Shown one piece after another: positions 16,820 to 26,115 of a DNA stretch of 64,000 nt (within the stretch, counting starts at the first letter, position 1; the number at the start of each line of letters is the position of its first letter). The DNA comes from Allobosea psychrotolerans (lineage in GTDB: Bacteria > Pseudomonadota > Alphaproteobacteria > Rhizobiales > Beijerinckiaceae). The stretch spans positions 558,001 through 622,000 of the forward strand of contig NZ_PQFZ01000001.1 in the NCBI RefSeq assembly GCF_002917105.1, given 5' to 3'. The notes under the pieces are model-generated. The model worked only from the letters and a program-made list of their open reading frames with translations, ran no database searches and was not told the DNA's origin. Both the position numbers and the translations under genes were made by a program.

Positions 16820-17362
16820 ATGTCCAAATCCGCCACGCATTATCCCAACGCTCCCAAGACCGAGCCCACCGCCCGGCACACGCTTGCTGTGATCGTCGAC
16901 AATGAGCCCGGTGTGCTCGCCCGCATCGCGGGCCTGTTCTCGGGCCGCGGCTACAACATCGAAAGCCTCACGGTCTCGGAGACCGAGCACGACAAGCACA
17001 TCTCGCGGATCACGGTGGTGACGTCGGGCACGGCCCACATCATCGACCAGATCAAGGCGCATCTCGACCGGCTGGTGCCCGTCCATCGTGTCGTCGACCT
17101 GACCCTGCAGGGCGAGGCGCTGGAGCGCGAACTTGCCTTGGTCAAGGTCGTCGGCAAGGGCGAACACCGGGTCGAGGCGATGCGCCTGGCTGCAGCCTTC
17201 GGCGCACGCACGCTCGACGCCTCGCTGACCTCCTTCGTCTTCGAACTGACGGGATCGACCGACGAGATCGAGCGCTTCATCAAGCTGATGACGGCGGTCG
17301 GCCTGACCGAGGTTTCGCGCACCGGCATCGCGGCGATGAGCCGTGGCCCGGATGCGATGTAA
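16820..17362 (+). CDS. ilvN: acetolactate synthase small (regulatory) subunit
   Basis: The regulatory subunit activates IlvB and confers valine feedback inhibition. The 180-aa length is typical. The N-terminal ACT domain reads RHTLAVIVDNEPGVLARIAGLFSGRGYNIESLTVSETE and the C-terminal ACT-like domain covers about residues 95-170 (VEAMRLAAAFGARTLDASLTSFVFELTGSTDEIERFI). It belongs with ilvB, here separated by the racemase and GST genes in the same orientation. Confidence 0.95.
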   Translation: MSKSATHYPNAPKTEPTARHTLAVIVDNEPGVLARIAGLFSGRGYNIESLTVSETEHDKHISRITVVTSGTAHIIDQIKAHLDRLVPVHRVVDLTLQGEALERELALVKVVGKGEHRVEAMRLAAAFGARTLDASLTSFVFELTGSTDEIERFIKLMTAVGLTEVSRTGIAAMSRGPDAM

Positions 17363-17364
17363 CG

Positions 17365-17583
17365 ATGCCTCCCGAAACCTTGAACATGGTTGCCCTTGGC
17401 CTCGGCATCGTGGGCTTCTCCTGCTTCGCCTGGCCGATCATCCAGCGCATGAACGGCAAGGCGGAGCCTGAGGCTCCCGGCAGCGGCAAGAGCCTGCGCT
17501 CGCCGCTGTGGTGGGTCGGCTTCATCCTGACGATCGCGGCGATCTTCCTGCAGCGGATCGCGAGCCAGCAGATGGGCGGCTAG
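17365..17583 (+). CDS. small two-TM membrane protein
   Basis: A 72-aa hypothetical protein beginning 2 nt after ilvN. It has two hydrophobic helices, about residues 5-25 (LNMVALGLGIVGFSCFAWPII) and 50-66 (WWVGFILTIAAIFLQRI), joined by a charged loop. No family recognised. The tight spacing with ilvN suggests it is translated from the same mRNA. Confidence 0.6.
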   Translation: MPPETLNMVALGLGIVGFSCFAWPIIQRMNGKAEPEAPGSGKSLRSPLWWVGFILTIAAIFLQRIASQQMGG

Positions 17584-17680
17584 AGGTTGTCCGGGCATCC
17601 GGCGATGAGCACTCTGCTCTTGCTCGCTTGCGGCCGTTGGCGGCTAATGGACGGCATGATCCCGGGCGCATGAGGACGCG

Positions 17681-18427
17681 ATGTCGGTCCATCTCGAAAT
17701 CCGAAGCTATAGCTCCGGCGACCGCCATCGCCACGACTTCAGCCAGATCCTGCTGCCGATGCATGGCGCCATGAAGCTCGATATCGAGGGGCGCTCCGGC
17801 ATCGTCTCGAGCAATTGCGTCGCGATCGTCCCGCAGGACTGTGAGCACGACTTCGTGCCGAGCTCGGATTGCAGCATGCTCGTCCTCGACGTGGAAACGG
17901 CGGCGCTCGCCGGCGAGGCGATACCGGCTTTGCTGTGCAATGCGAGTCCGTCGCTCACGCGGATCGAGCCCTGGCTGTGGCGGATGTTCCGCCAACTCGG
18001 GGCCGAGGTCGAAGCTGGCGCATGCCGGGCGCATGATGCCGCCCACCTGGCGCTGGCGGGGCTGCAGCTCATCGAGCCGAGCAGGCGGCCGCGGCCCTGG
18101 TCGCGGTCCGAGCACCGTGTCCTTGGCGTCGCGGCGGATGCGCAGACGGCGAGCGTGGCGGAGATGGCCCGGATGGCCGGCCTCGGCCAAAGCCAGTTCC
18201 ATGCCCTGTTTCGTACGACGACGGGCCAGTCGCCGAAGCAATTGCAGCTCAGCCAGCTGTTCGAGAGGGCCGTCGACGCGTTGGTCGGCACGTCCACGCC
18301 GATATCGGAGATCGCCTACGGATTGGGCTATCAGAACGCCTCGTCCTTCAACCGGCAGTTCAAGCGGCGCTTCGGCCTCACGCCGTCGGAATTCCGTGCC
18401 GCTGGCCGCAACCGGGCAGGGAACTGA
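17681..18427 (+). CDS. AraC family transcriptional regulator
   Basis: A 248-aa regulator with a cupin-like N-terminal sensor (about 1-140; YSSGDRHRHDFSQILLPMHGAMKLDIEG) and a C-terminal double helix-turn-helix (about 150-245; TASVAEMARMAGLGQSQFHALFRTTTGQSPKQL...SEIAYGLGYQNASSFNRQFKRRFGLTPSEFR), the AraC signature. A GAGGA site precedes the ATG by a few bases. No neighbouring target is evident; the HAD gene downstream is a candidate. Confidence 0.93.
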   Translation: MSVHLEIRSYSSGDRHRHDFSQILLPMHGAMKLDIEGRSGIVSSNCVAIVPQDCEHDFVPSSDCSMLVLDVETAALAGEAIPALLCNASPSLTRIEPWLWRMFRQLGAEVEAGACRAHDAAHLALAGLQLIEPSRRPRPWSRSEHRVLGVAADAQTASVAEMARMAGLGQSQFHALFRTTTGQSPKQLQLSQLFERAVDALVGTSTPISEIAYGLGYQNASSFNRQFKRRFGLTPSEFRAAGRNRAGN

Positions 18428-18534
18428 GTCGAGGATCGCATCTTCGGTCAACTCGTTCGGAGCTTCGCCTCATCACAGCCTTGCAGGGCCCCGCTAAATT
18501 CAAGCTTCATGATGCCGTGTGAGGAGGCCTTTCG

Positions 18535-19260
18535 ATGAAGCTGACCGAGTTCAAGGTTCTGACATTCGATTGCTATGGGACGCTGATCGACTGGGAAACC
18601 GGGATCTGGAATGCGCTGCAGCCGCTGTTGAGCGCCGGGCAACTCGACCTGGGGCGCGAGGAGGCGCTCGCCCGTTTCGGGCGCTATGAGAGCGAGCAGG
18701 AACAGGCGACGCCGTCTCTGCGCTATTCGACGCTGCTCTCCGTGATTCATGCGCGCTTCGCCAAGGATCTCGGCGTGCGCATCCATGCCGATCTGAACGA
18801 ACGCTTCGGTGCGTCCGTGCCGGACTGGCCGGCCTTTCCGGACTCCGCCGAAGCGCTCGCCTATCTCAAGCGGCACTACCGGCTCGTCATCCTGTCGAAT
18901 GTCGACCGCCAAAGCTTTGCGGCCAGCAACAGGAAACTCGGCGTGAGCTTCGACGGCATCTACACCGCCGAGGATGTTGGCTCGTACAAGCCCGATCCGC
19001 GCAACTTCGCCTATCTGCTCGAACATCTCGCGGCCGATCTGGGCTTTGGCCCGAGCGCGGTGCTGCATACGGCGCAGAGCCTCTACCATGACCATGTGCC
19101 GGCCGGGGAGGCGGGGCTGGCTTGCGCCTGGATCGACCGGCGCTTCGGCAAGACCGGCAGCGGCGCGACCCCGCTGCCTGAACACCAGCCGAAGGTGAAC
19201 TTCCACTTCAAGAGCCTCGCCGAGTTGGCTCAGGCCCATCGCGAGGCCGCCGCAGCCTGA
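18535..19260 (+). CDS. haloacid dehalogenase type II family hydrolase
   Basis: A 241-aa HAD protein with motif I FDCYGTLIDWE (nucleophilic Asp), a Ser/Asn in VILSNVDRQ (motif II) and SYKPDPRNFAYLLEHL (motif III lysine region), the arrangement of type II L-2-haloacid dehalogenases. The same architecture occurs in phosphatases, so dehalogenation is a possibility, not a demonstrated activity. A GTGAGGAG-type ribosome site precedes the ATG. It lies 3' of the AraC gene. Confidence 0.85.
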   Translation: MKLTEFKVLTFDCYGTLIDWETGIWNALQPLLSAGQLDLGREEALARFGRYESEQEQATPSLRYSTLLSVIHARFAKDLGVRIHADLNERFGASVPDWPAFPDSAEALAYLKRHYRLVILSNVDRQSFAASNRKLGVSFDGIYTAEDVGSYKPDPRNFAYLLEHLAADLGFGPSAVLHTAQSLYHDHVPAGEAGLACAWIDRRFGKTGSGATPLPEHQPKVNFHFKSLAELAQAHREAAAA

Positions 19261-19276
19261 TCGCGTCCCAGATCAT

Positions 19277-19369
19277 GTCGCATTTGCATGGAAACGTTCG
19301 AATGCGACGCGATCGAGTCCAAGAGGTGAGAGCATTGCGCATGCGAAAACCCGGAGCTCGCGATGCTCT
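19277..19369. repeat. tandem palindromic intergenic repeats
   Basis: Two inverted repeats occur after the HAD gene. GTCGCATT (19277-19284) pairs with AATGCGAC (19301-19308). AGAGCAT (19329-19335) pairs with ATGCTCT (19363-19369) around a core GCGAAAACCCGGAG, similar to the GCGAAAAACCGG core of the repeats at 40094-40147 and 49054-49088. This is a degenerate member of that dispersed family. Confidence 0.55.
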
Positions 19370-19398
19370 AACTCGCCGCGACGGGTGTGATGTCAGCT

Positions 19399-19950
19399 TC
19401 AGCCGCTGAAGCCGCCTTCGCTGAGGAAGGCCTGTTCGTCCGTCGTCGTCTGCCTTTCCAGCACCGGATTGCGATGCGGAAAGCGGCCGAAATCACGGAT
19501 GATGTCGCGATGGATCTCGGCGAATTTCACCCCCTCGGGATCGTCCGAGGCTGTGCAGAGCGCGACGCAGCGCTCCTGATGCACGAGATCCTCGGCATGC
19601 ATGAACGGCATGTAGATGAAGCGGCTTTCGGGCGGCGCGAAGGCGCGGTCGAAGCCCCTGGCGACTGCGCGCTCGGCGATGCCGAGCGCCATGGCGTCGG
19701 TGGCGAAGGCGCGCGGGCTGCCGCGAAACAGGTTGCGCGGAAACTGGTCGAGCAGGATCAGCAATGCGTAGACGCCTTCGGGCGTCGTCTCCCAATCGGT
19801 CAGCTTGCCGGCCGCTGCAGCCTCATGCGTCGCCAGGAAGCGGCGGTGGATTTCGGCGTCGAAGGCCGCGTCCTTGGTGAACCATTTATCCGGACCGGCT
19901 TCGCGCCAGAAGGCGACAATCTCCGCTGCGGAGGGCAGTTTCACGGGCAT
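19399..19950 (-). CDS. DUF924 family protein
   Basis: A 183-aa soluble all-helical protein with the DUF924 pattern: IVAFWREAGPDKWFTKDAAFDAEI near the start, LLILLDQFPRNLFRGSPRAFATDAMAL in the middle, and FIYMPFMHAEDLVHQERCVAL. The family is TPR-like and widely conserved in proteobacteria and yeast; its function is not established. It is convergent with the HAD gene and divergent from tetR. Confidence 0.85.
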   Translation of the reverse strand: MPVKLPSAAEIVAFWREAGPDKWFTKDAAFDAEIHRRFLATHEAAAAGKLTDWETTPEGVYALLILLDQFPRNLFRGSPRAFATDAMALGIAERAVARGFDRAFAPPESRFIYMPFMHAEDLVHQERCVALCTASDDPEGVKFAEIHRDIIRDFGRFPHRNPVLERQTTTDEQAFLSEGGFSG

Positions 19951-19953
19951 CTC

Positions 19954-20058
19954 CTAGAGCATTTTCGAGCGAAGTGGGCACCGGTTCGCGTGAAGAAAAT
20001 GCGATAAAACAAGGAGGTAGAGTATTTCCGCGATTCGGAGAAACGCGGAAATACTCTA
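19954..20058. repeat. dispersed palindromic repeat upstream of DUF924/tetR
   Basis: Part one (19954-20005), with core CGAAGTGGGCACCGGTTCGCG, is the reverse complement relative of the sequence at 55259-55306. Part two is a perfect 15-bp inverted repeat, TAGAGTATTTCCGCG (20018-20032) and CGCGGAAATACTCTA (20044-20058), able to form a strong hairpin. The element lies between the divergent DUF924 and tetR genes. Confidence 0.75.
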
Positions 20059-20176
20059 AGATCAGGCGAAAGCGCTTCGCGGGACGGGTAGCCCGGGTCC
20101 CGCACGCGGCCAAGGAAAATCCGCGGGAGTGAACCAAGCCGCTTGCATCGCCGTGTCCGCTCCTGTAGACGGCAGA

Positions 20177-20191
20177 ACCGTAACGTACGGT
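20177..20191. promoter_or_regulatory. candidate TetR operator
   Basis: ACCGTA-ACG-TACGGT is a perfect 15-bp palindrome with a 3-bp spacer, ending 20 bp before the tetR start. TetR-family proteins bind such palindromes and often repress their own gene, so this is a plausible autoregulatory site. Only sequence symmetry and position support it. Confidence 0.5.
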
Positions 20192-20211
20192 ACGCAAGCG
20201 TAGCTCCTTTC

Positions 20212-21910
<1,699 letters not shown>

Positions 21911-21927
21911 TCCTCTTCTTCCGCGAC

Positions 21928-21950
21928 GGCCCGGCTCACGCCGGGCCTTT
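21928..21950 (+). terminator. ilvC Rho-independent terminator
   Basis: GGCCCGGC (21928-21935), loop TCAC, GCCGGGCC (21940-21947), then TTT. A perfect 8-bp GC-rich stem directly downstream of the ilvC stop. The T-tract is short. Confidence 0.75.
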
Positions 21951-21952
21951 GG

Positions 21953-21989
21953 GATCAAGGCCAAGGCTCTGGTCGACAAGACCGAGACC
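21953..21989 (+). repeat. degenerate duplicate of the ilvC 3' end
   Basis: This stretch repeats ilvC positions 21871-21907 with about four mismatches in 37 bases (GATCAAGGCCAA...CTGGTCGACAAGACC). Translated in the ilvC frame it reads [12 protein letters not shown], close to the real C-terminus [12 protein letters not shown]. It lies after the terminator, so it is probably not expressed as part of IlvC. It may be the scar of a local duplication. Confidence 0.8.
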
Positions 21990-22098
21990 CGATCTGGCAT
22001 CTGCCAGCTTGCTGACATGCTGATTCAAGGCCTTGCCGACTTGATTCCGAATCTCAGCGGAAGGTCTTGGCAAGGTTGAGATAATCCTGATTTTCCAA

Positions 22099-22130
22099 GA
22101 AGGCGGGCGCAGCGATGCGTCCGCCTTTTT
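22099..22130. terminator. strong bidirectional-type terminator
   Basis: AAGGCGG-GCGCA-gcga-TGCG-TCCGCCTTTTT: a GC-rich stem of about 10 bp with T5 on the plus strand and A-rich 5' flank. It separates ilvC from the following small genes. Confidence 0.8.
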
Positions 22131-22218
22131 CGTTCCGGAGCGCGGGTTGCCATATCGGGCGGAACCGAGGCGCGCTCAGTGCGTTTTCATGGCTAGCAGG
22201 ATCAACCGGGGCACGGGC

Positions 22219-22410
22219 ATGGCACGGAATTGGGATTCCAGCGAACGGGCCATCCGCGAGCGCGACAGGCAGTTGCGCGAAACCGAGGCCGACCCAGGCG
22301 ATGTCCTTCAGCAGGAAGGCGGACCGAATTGGCCATTGCTGATCGCGCTGCTCGGCGGCCTCGTGGTCGCACTGCTCGCCAACACCTTCGTCGGCCTGCT
22401 GCCCGATTGA
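22219..22410 (+). CDS. small single-TM membrane protein
   Basis: A 63-aa hypothetical protein with a charged N-terminus (MARNWDSSERAIRERDRQLRE, many Arg/Glu/Asp) and one C-terminal transmembrane helix at about residues 43-61 (WPLLIALLGGLVVALLANTFVGLL). This is tail-anchor topology. An upstream ATG at 22189 would add ten residues. It is the first of three consecutive small proteins with C-terminal hydrophobic helices; no family recognised. Confidence 0.55.
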   Translation: MARNWDSSERAIRERDRQLRETEADPGDVLQQEGGPNWPLLIALLGGLVVALLANTFVGLLPD

Positions 22411-22451
22411 TCCGCCAGTGGCAATCGCGGCTGGGGAGAAGGAGACGAGAG

Positions 22452-22679
22452 ATGACGACCGACACAGAGGAACGCGCCAAGGCGCAATCCGAAGGGCTGC
22501 AGGATGGCGGTCGAGTTCCACCGATGCGGGCCGACGATCATTCCGATGCTGATCCCGCGGTCGAGACGCCCGTCGAGGCGCGTCAGGGTTTCCTCGGCAA
22601 GCCTGTCCTGCTGGTGCTCGCCGTTGCCCTGATCCTGAGCGCCATGGCGGGCATTCTCGTCGGAGCGTTTCCGAGCTGA
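22452..22679 (+). CDS. small single-TM membrane protein
   Basis: A 75-aa hypothetical protein. Residues 1-48 are acidic and disordered-looking (MTTDTEERAKAQSEGLQDGG...), and one transmembrane helix occupies about 51-72 (PVLLVLAVALILSAMAGILV), ending GAFPS. It follows the 63-aa gene by 41 nt and has the same layout. A GAAGGAGACGAG ribosome-binding region precedes the ATG. Confidence 0.6.
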   Translation: MTTDTEERAKAQSEGLQDGGRVPPMRADDHSDADPAVETPVEARQGFLGKPVLLVLAVALILSAMAGILVGAFPS

Positions 22680-22699
22680 GCCGCAAGGCTCGCGGCCTT

Positions 22700-22771
22700 C
22701 GAGAGGCCAAAGATTTCCGAGAGGCCAAGAATTTCCGAGAGGCCAAGAATTTCCGAGAGGCCAAGAGTTTC
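22700..22771 (+). repeat. four tandem copies of an 18-bp unit
   Basis: Units start at 22700, 22718, 22736 and 22754; consensus CGAGAGGCCAAGAATTTC, with copies 2 and 3 identical and copies 1 and 4 differing by one or two bases. 18 bp is a multiple of three: on the plus strand the units read REAKNF and are in frame with the downstream 34-aa membrane protein, but no start codon opens that frame. A partial fifth unit (AAGAATTTCGAC) lies near 22778. Confidence 0.9.
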
Positions 22772-22807
22772 GACGTAAAGAATTTCGACATGACAGAGGA
22801 GAGCGAC

Positions 22808-22912
22808 ATGACGGTTCTGAAGCTGCTCGACTCGCAGACCCTGACGCGCATCGTGCTGGGGCTGTGCTTCGGGCTGATGGCCGCAGTCATCGCTGGCTTG
22901 ATCCGCAGCTGA
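22808..22912 (+). CDS. 34-aa single-TM micro-protein
   Basis: A very short frame, MTVLKLLDSQTLTRIVLG followed by a hydrophobic helix (LCFGLMAAVIAGLI) and RS. A strong ribosome-binding sequence, GAGGAGAG, lies 5-12 nt upstream, and an in-frame ATG at 22790 would add MTEESD. The layout repeats that of the two preceding genes: short polar start, one TM helix at the C-terminus. It is followed by a terminator. No family recognised. Confidence 0.45.
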   Translation: MTVLKLLDSQTLTRIVLGLCFGLMAAVIAGLIRS

Positions 22913-22930
22913 CGGGCTTATCCCGACAGC

Positions 22931-22965
22931 AAAAAGGCCCGGCGACGTACCGCCGAGCCTCTTTG
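22931..22965. terminator. terminator between the micro-protein and the HhH gene
   Basis: AAAAAGGC-CCGGCG-acgtac-CGCCGAGCCT-CTTT: a stem with one mismatch, A5 upstream and T-rich downstream. It can terminate from either side, between convergent genes. Confidence 0.65.
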
Positions 22966-22998
22966 CGTCTGGATGGCCGTACTAATGCGGAAGCCAGC

Positions 22999-23364
22999 TC
23001 AGAAGGTGATCTTGTCCTTGATGTCGGCTTCGACATTGGAGGGCAGCACGTTGCGCTTCACCAGATCGGCGAAGTCCTTGAACTTCGCCTTGGCGCGCTC
23101 CTCGATGATCTTCTTGGAGCGGGCCTCGCCGATGCCCTTCAGCGTGTCGAGTTCGGCGGCGGTTGCCGTGTTGATGTTGATCTTCTTGGTCTGGGCGGGC
23201 TGCGTCGCTATCGGCTTGGCGGGCTGAGCCGCGGGAGCTGCCGGCGCGGTGACCGGGGCGGTCGGCTTTGCAGGCGTCGCGGGCTGCGTCGCCGTCTGCG
23301 CGAAGCCCTGGCCGGCGGTCAGAGCGAGCGCGGCGAGGGGGATCAGGAAACGGGAGATCGTCAT
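22999..23364 (-). CDS. secreted helix-hairpin-helix (ComEA-like) protein
   Basis: A 121-aa protein with a signal peptide (MTISRFLIPLAALALTAGQGFAQ), an Ala/Pro/Thr-rich linker (about 24-58), and a C-terminal helix-hairpin-helix DNA-binding domain: ININTATAAELDTLKGIGEARSKKIIEER. This resembles the DNA-binding domain of ComEA, which binds DNA in the periplasm during uptake. It is unclear whether this organism is competent; such secreted HhH proteins are common in rhizobia and their role is unproven. Confidence 0.82.
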   Translation of the reverse strand: MTISRFLIPLAALALTAGQGFAQTATQPATPAKPTAPVTAPAAPAAQPAKPIATQPAQTKKININTATAAELDTLKGIGEARSKKIIEERAKAKFKDFADLVKRNVLPSNVEADIKDKITF

Positions 23365-23621
23365 GTCATGGACCTCAGTGTTCGGCCCGGATTGTCGCAT
23401 CTGACGCAGGCCGGGCCCTTCGCCAGACGACGCTGCCGGCTTGAGGCCGGTCCAACGTATCACGGCGGCGTCGAACCGCTTGGTGGCGGGCGCCGACGTG
23501 ACGCCGCCATATCGCGCCGGACGGCGTGAACCCGCGCTGAATGGCGCATTCAGCCAATTGCAGTGTTTCGGGGCCGGGTTTCCGATCCCGGGAAATCGGC
23601 GCTTGCTTACCGCCGCCTGCG

Positions 23622-24146
23622 CTATTTCGTCATGAACTCGGCGAGGCGCCCGGCTCCGTAAAGCAGCGCGAAACCCCAGACGGTCGAGGCGATCCAGTTG
23701 GCGATCTGGAAAGGCCAGAACGGCATCTGCACGATGCCGGCGACGATCGCGATGACGGCGCGCAGCGGCCCGAAAAAATGGCCGATCAGGATGCTGGCGA
23801 CACCCCATTTCTCGAAGAAGGCATGGCCGCGCGCCAAAAGCTCGGGGTTCTTGGTGAACGGCCAGTGATGGTCGACGCGGGGGCCAAGCACGAGGCCCGC
23901 CCAATACGAGATCCAGAAGCCGCAGCCCGCTCCGGCCGAGGCGGCGGCTGCGAGCGGGATCAGGTTCAGGCCCGACGCGCCTGCCGCGGCTCCAAAGGCG
24001 GTGAAGAACACGGTTGCCGGCACGAGCCAGGACAAAACCGCGACGCATTCACAGAAAGCGACCAGGAAGACGATCGGGATCGCCCATTCCTGATGGGCCC
24101 GCATGAACTCGACGAGCGCTTGCATCCAGAGTTCGAGTTGGGCCAT
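23622..24146 (-). CDS. DedA family membrane protein
   Basis: A 174-aa protein of the DedA/VTT superfamily, with several hydrophobic helices and the motifs ECVAVLSWLVPATVFFTAFGAAAGASG and FFGPLRAVIAIVAGIVQMPFWPFQIANWIAS (the F-x-R-x(3)-G...P re-entrant region). Members influence membrane potential, phospholipid flipping and envelope stress tolerance. It is shorter than the 200-220 aa family norm. It diverges from the ABC operon. Confidence 0.88.
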   Translation of the reverse strand: MAQLELWMQALVEFMRAHQEWAIPIVFLVAFCECVAVLSWLVPATVFFTAFGAAAGASGLNLIPLAAAASAGAGCGFWISYWAGLVLGPRVDHHWPFTKNPELLARGHAFFEKWGVASILIGHFFGPLRAVIAIVAGIVQMPFWPFQIANWIASTVWGFALLYGAGRLAEFMTK

Positions 24147-24417
24147 GGCGAGCGCGATCTTTCCGGCGGGAGGCGCCGGCTTATCGCGTCTACCACAAGG
24201 TTATGCAACCGCAGGCCGGTGCGACGAGCGGTCTGCTTCGCCGAAGGACGACTTTGCCTTCTCCGGGGGATCGCATAGTCTTAGCAGCAAAGGTCAAGGT
24301 CTTGGCCGCAAAGATCAAGGCATGAGCGGCGAGCGCGGATCGGTGCGCCAGGCCGACGGGGAAACGGATTTCATGGAGTTGCACCACCCCCCGCAGCGCG
24401 ATGCGGGAGCAGGCGAG

Positions 24418-25260
24418 ATGTCGCCTGCGGTCGCCCTCAGCGGGCTCGACATCACCTTCCACATCGATGGCGGCAAGCGCTACAAGGCGGTCACCGGGAT
24501 CAACCTCTCGGTTGCGGCGGGCGAGTTCGTTTCGGTCGTCGGACCAACCGGCTGCGGCAAGTCGACCCTGCTCAACGCGGCGGCGGGCCTGCTCGTGCCC
24601 TCGGCCGGCACGGTCGGCATCTTCGGCAAGCCGCTCTCGGGCCTGAACCGCCGGGCCGGCTATCTCTTTCAGGCCGACGCGCTGATGCCGTGGAAGACGG
24701 CGCTAGACAACGTCAAGGTCGCGCTGGAGCCGATGGGCGTTTCCGACGCGCAGGCTGATGCCCGGGCACGCGAATGGCTCGGTCGGGTGGGCTTGCGCGC
24801 CTTCGTCGATCGCTATCCGCATATGCTTTCAGGCGGCCAGCGCAAGCGTGTCAGCCTCGCGCAGATGTTGATCCGCAACCCGGAAATCCTGTTGATGGAC
24901 GAGCCTTTCGGCCCGCTCGACGCGCAGACCCGGCAGATCATGGGCAATCTCCTGCTCGATCTCTGGTCGAAGGACCGCAAGGCGCTGATCTTCGTGACGC
25001 ATGACCTGGAGGAGGCGATCTCGCTCTCCGACCGCGTCGTCGTGATGTCGGCAGGGCCTGCAGCCGGCATCGTCGCCGATTACCGCGTGCCGCTGCCGCG
25101 CCCGCGCGACATCGCCGAGATCCGGCTGGAAAAAGCCTTCCACGAGATCCATCGCGACATCTGGGCCTCGCTCAGGGTCGAGGTGCAGAAGGCCTATGCG
25201 ATGGGCGATGGCCGGGAACTGGTCGAGGACAAAGCGCTGGTCGAAGGAGCCTCGCCATGA
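24418..25260 (+). CDS. ABC transporter ATP-binding protein (SsuB/TauB-like)
   Basis: The ATPase of a nitrate/sulfonate/taurine-type importer. Walker A is VVGPTGCGKST, the Q-loop is YLFQADALMPWKT, the signature is MLSGGQRKRVSLAQ, Walker B is EILLMDEPFGPLDAQT, and the H-loop is FVTHDLEEA. From ATG 24418 (280 aa, GGGAG 8 nt upstream) it starts just before the domain; in-frame ATGs at 24373 and 24322 would extend it. The stop overlaps the permease start by ATGA. Substrate is not predictable. Confidence 0.92.
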   Translation: MSPAVALSGLDITFHIDGGKRYKAVTGINLSVAAGEFVSVVGPTGCGKSTLLNAAAGLLVPSAGTVGIFGKPLSGLNRRAGYLFQADALMPWKTALDNVKVALEPMGVSDAQADARAREWLGRVGLRAFVDRYPHMLSGGQRKRVSLAQMLIRNPEILLMDEPFGPLDAQTRQIMGNLLLDLWSKDRKALIFVTHDLEEAISLSDRVVVMSAGPAAGIVADYRVPLPRPRDIAEIRLEKAFHEIHRDIWASLRVEVQKAYAMGDGRELVEDKALVEGASP

Positions 25261-26048
25261 ACCGCGCCAAGCTGCTTGGCCTGCAGGCGCTGGTCATGGT
25301 CGTCTTCCTGCTGATCTGGCACGTCGTCACCGCCTATCCGCTGTTCGGCGAGGTCAAGACGATCCAGTTCTTCTTCTCGACGCCCGCCGCCGTGCTGGGG
25401 CGGACCTTCAACCAGCTGATCGGGCCCGACATTTACTGGCATCTCGGCATCACGCTGACCGAGACCGTGCTCGCTTTCGTCATCGGTTCGGCCGCGGGCA
25501 TCTTCTTCGGCTTCACCTTCGCGCGGCAGGAGTTGCTTGCTGCGGTGTTCGACCCCTATATCAAGGCGGCGAACGCCTTGCCGCGCGTCGTGCTGGCGCC
25601 GATCTTCGCGCTCTGGTTCGGGCTCGGCATCTGGTCGAAGGTGGCGCTCGGCTTCACGCTGGTCTTCTTCATCGTCTTCTTCAACGTCTACCAAGGCGTG
25701 CGCGAGGTTTCACCGACCGTGCTGGCGAACGCCCGCATGCTCGGCATGAACGAGCGCCAGCTCTTCCGCCATGTCTATTGGCCTTCTGCGCTGACCTGGA
25801 TGTTCTCCTCGCTGCACACTTCGGTGGGCTTTGCTCTGGTCGGCGCGGTGGTCGGTGAATATCTCGGCTCCTCGGCGGGCCTGGGCTACAAGATCCACGA
25901 GGCCGAGAGCGTCTTCGACGTCACCGGCGTGTTCTCCGGCATGCTGATCCTGGCGATCTTCGTGATCGCGATCGATGCGCTGGTGACGCTGGTGGAGAAG
26001 CGGTTGCTGGTCTGGCGGCCAGGGCAGAGTTCAACCACGGCGACGTAA
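25257..26048 (+). CDS. ABC transporter permease (SsuC/TauC-like)
   Basis: A 263-aa integral membrane protein with about six hydrophobic helices and the EAA loop region VYQGVREVSPTVLANARMLGMNERQLFRHVYWPSALTWMFSSL (the ATPase contact). The N-terminus (LLGLQALVMVVFLLIWHVVTAYPLFG) is the first helix. It pairs with the upstream ATPase (ATGA overlap) and the substrate-binding protein at 27602, with DUF3592 inserted between. Confidence 0.92.
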   Translation: MNRAKLLGLQALVMVVFLLIWHVVTAYPLFGEVKTIQFFFSTPAAVLGRTFNQLIGPDIYWHLGITLTETVLAFVIGSAAGIFFGFTFARQELLAAVFDPYIKAANALPRVVLAPIFALWFGLGIWSKVALGFTLVFFIVFFNVYQGVREVSPTVLANARMLGMNERQLFRHVYWPSALTWMFSSLHTSVGFALVGAVVGEYLGSSAGLGYKIHEAESVFDVTGVFSGMLILAIFVIAIDALVTLVEKRLLVWRPGQSSTTAT

Positions 26049-26115
26049 CGTCATCTTGGCTTGATAGCCGGGAATTGCGGGCTCATGCTCGTCTCCGCGA
26101 TGGCGGAGGCCTGCG

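Noticed and set aside
22700-22771. CRISPR array.
   Set aside because: The four copies are 18-bp direct tandem units without spacers, and no cas genes are present in the window. It is a simple tandem repeat.
22054-22890. A 278-codon minus-strand frame covering the small-protein region.
   Set aside because: It contains ASRKFLASRK repeats that are the antisense of the 18-bp tandem repeat, and has no recognisable domain. The plus-strand small proteins have ribosome sites and TM helices.
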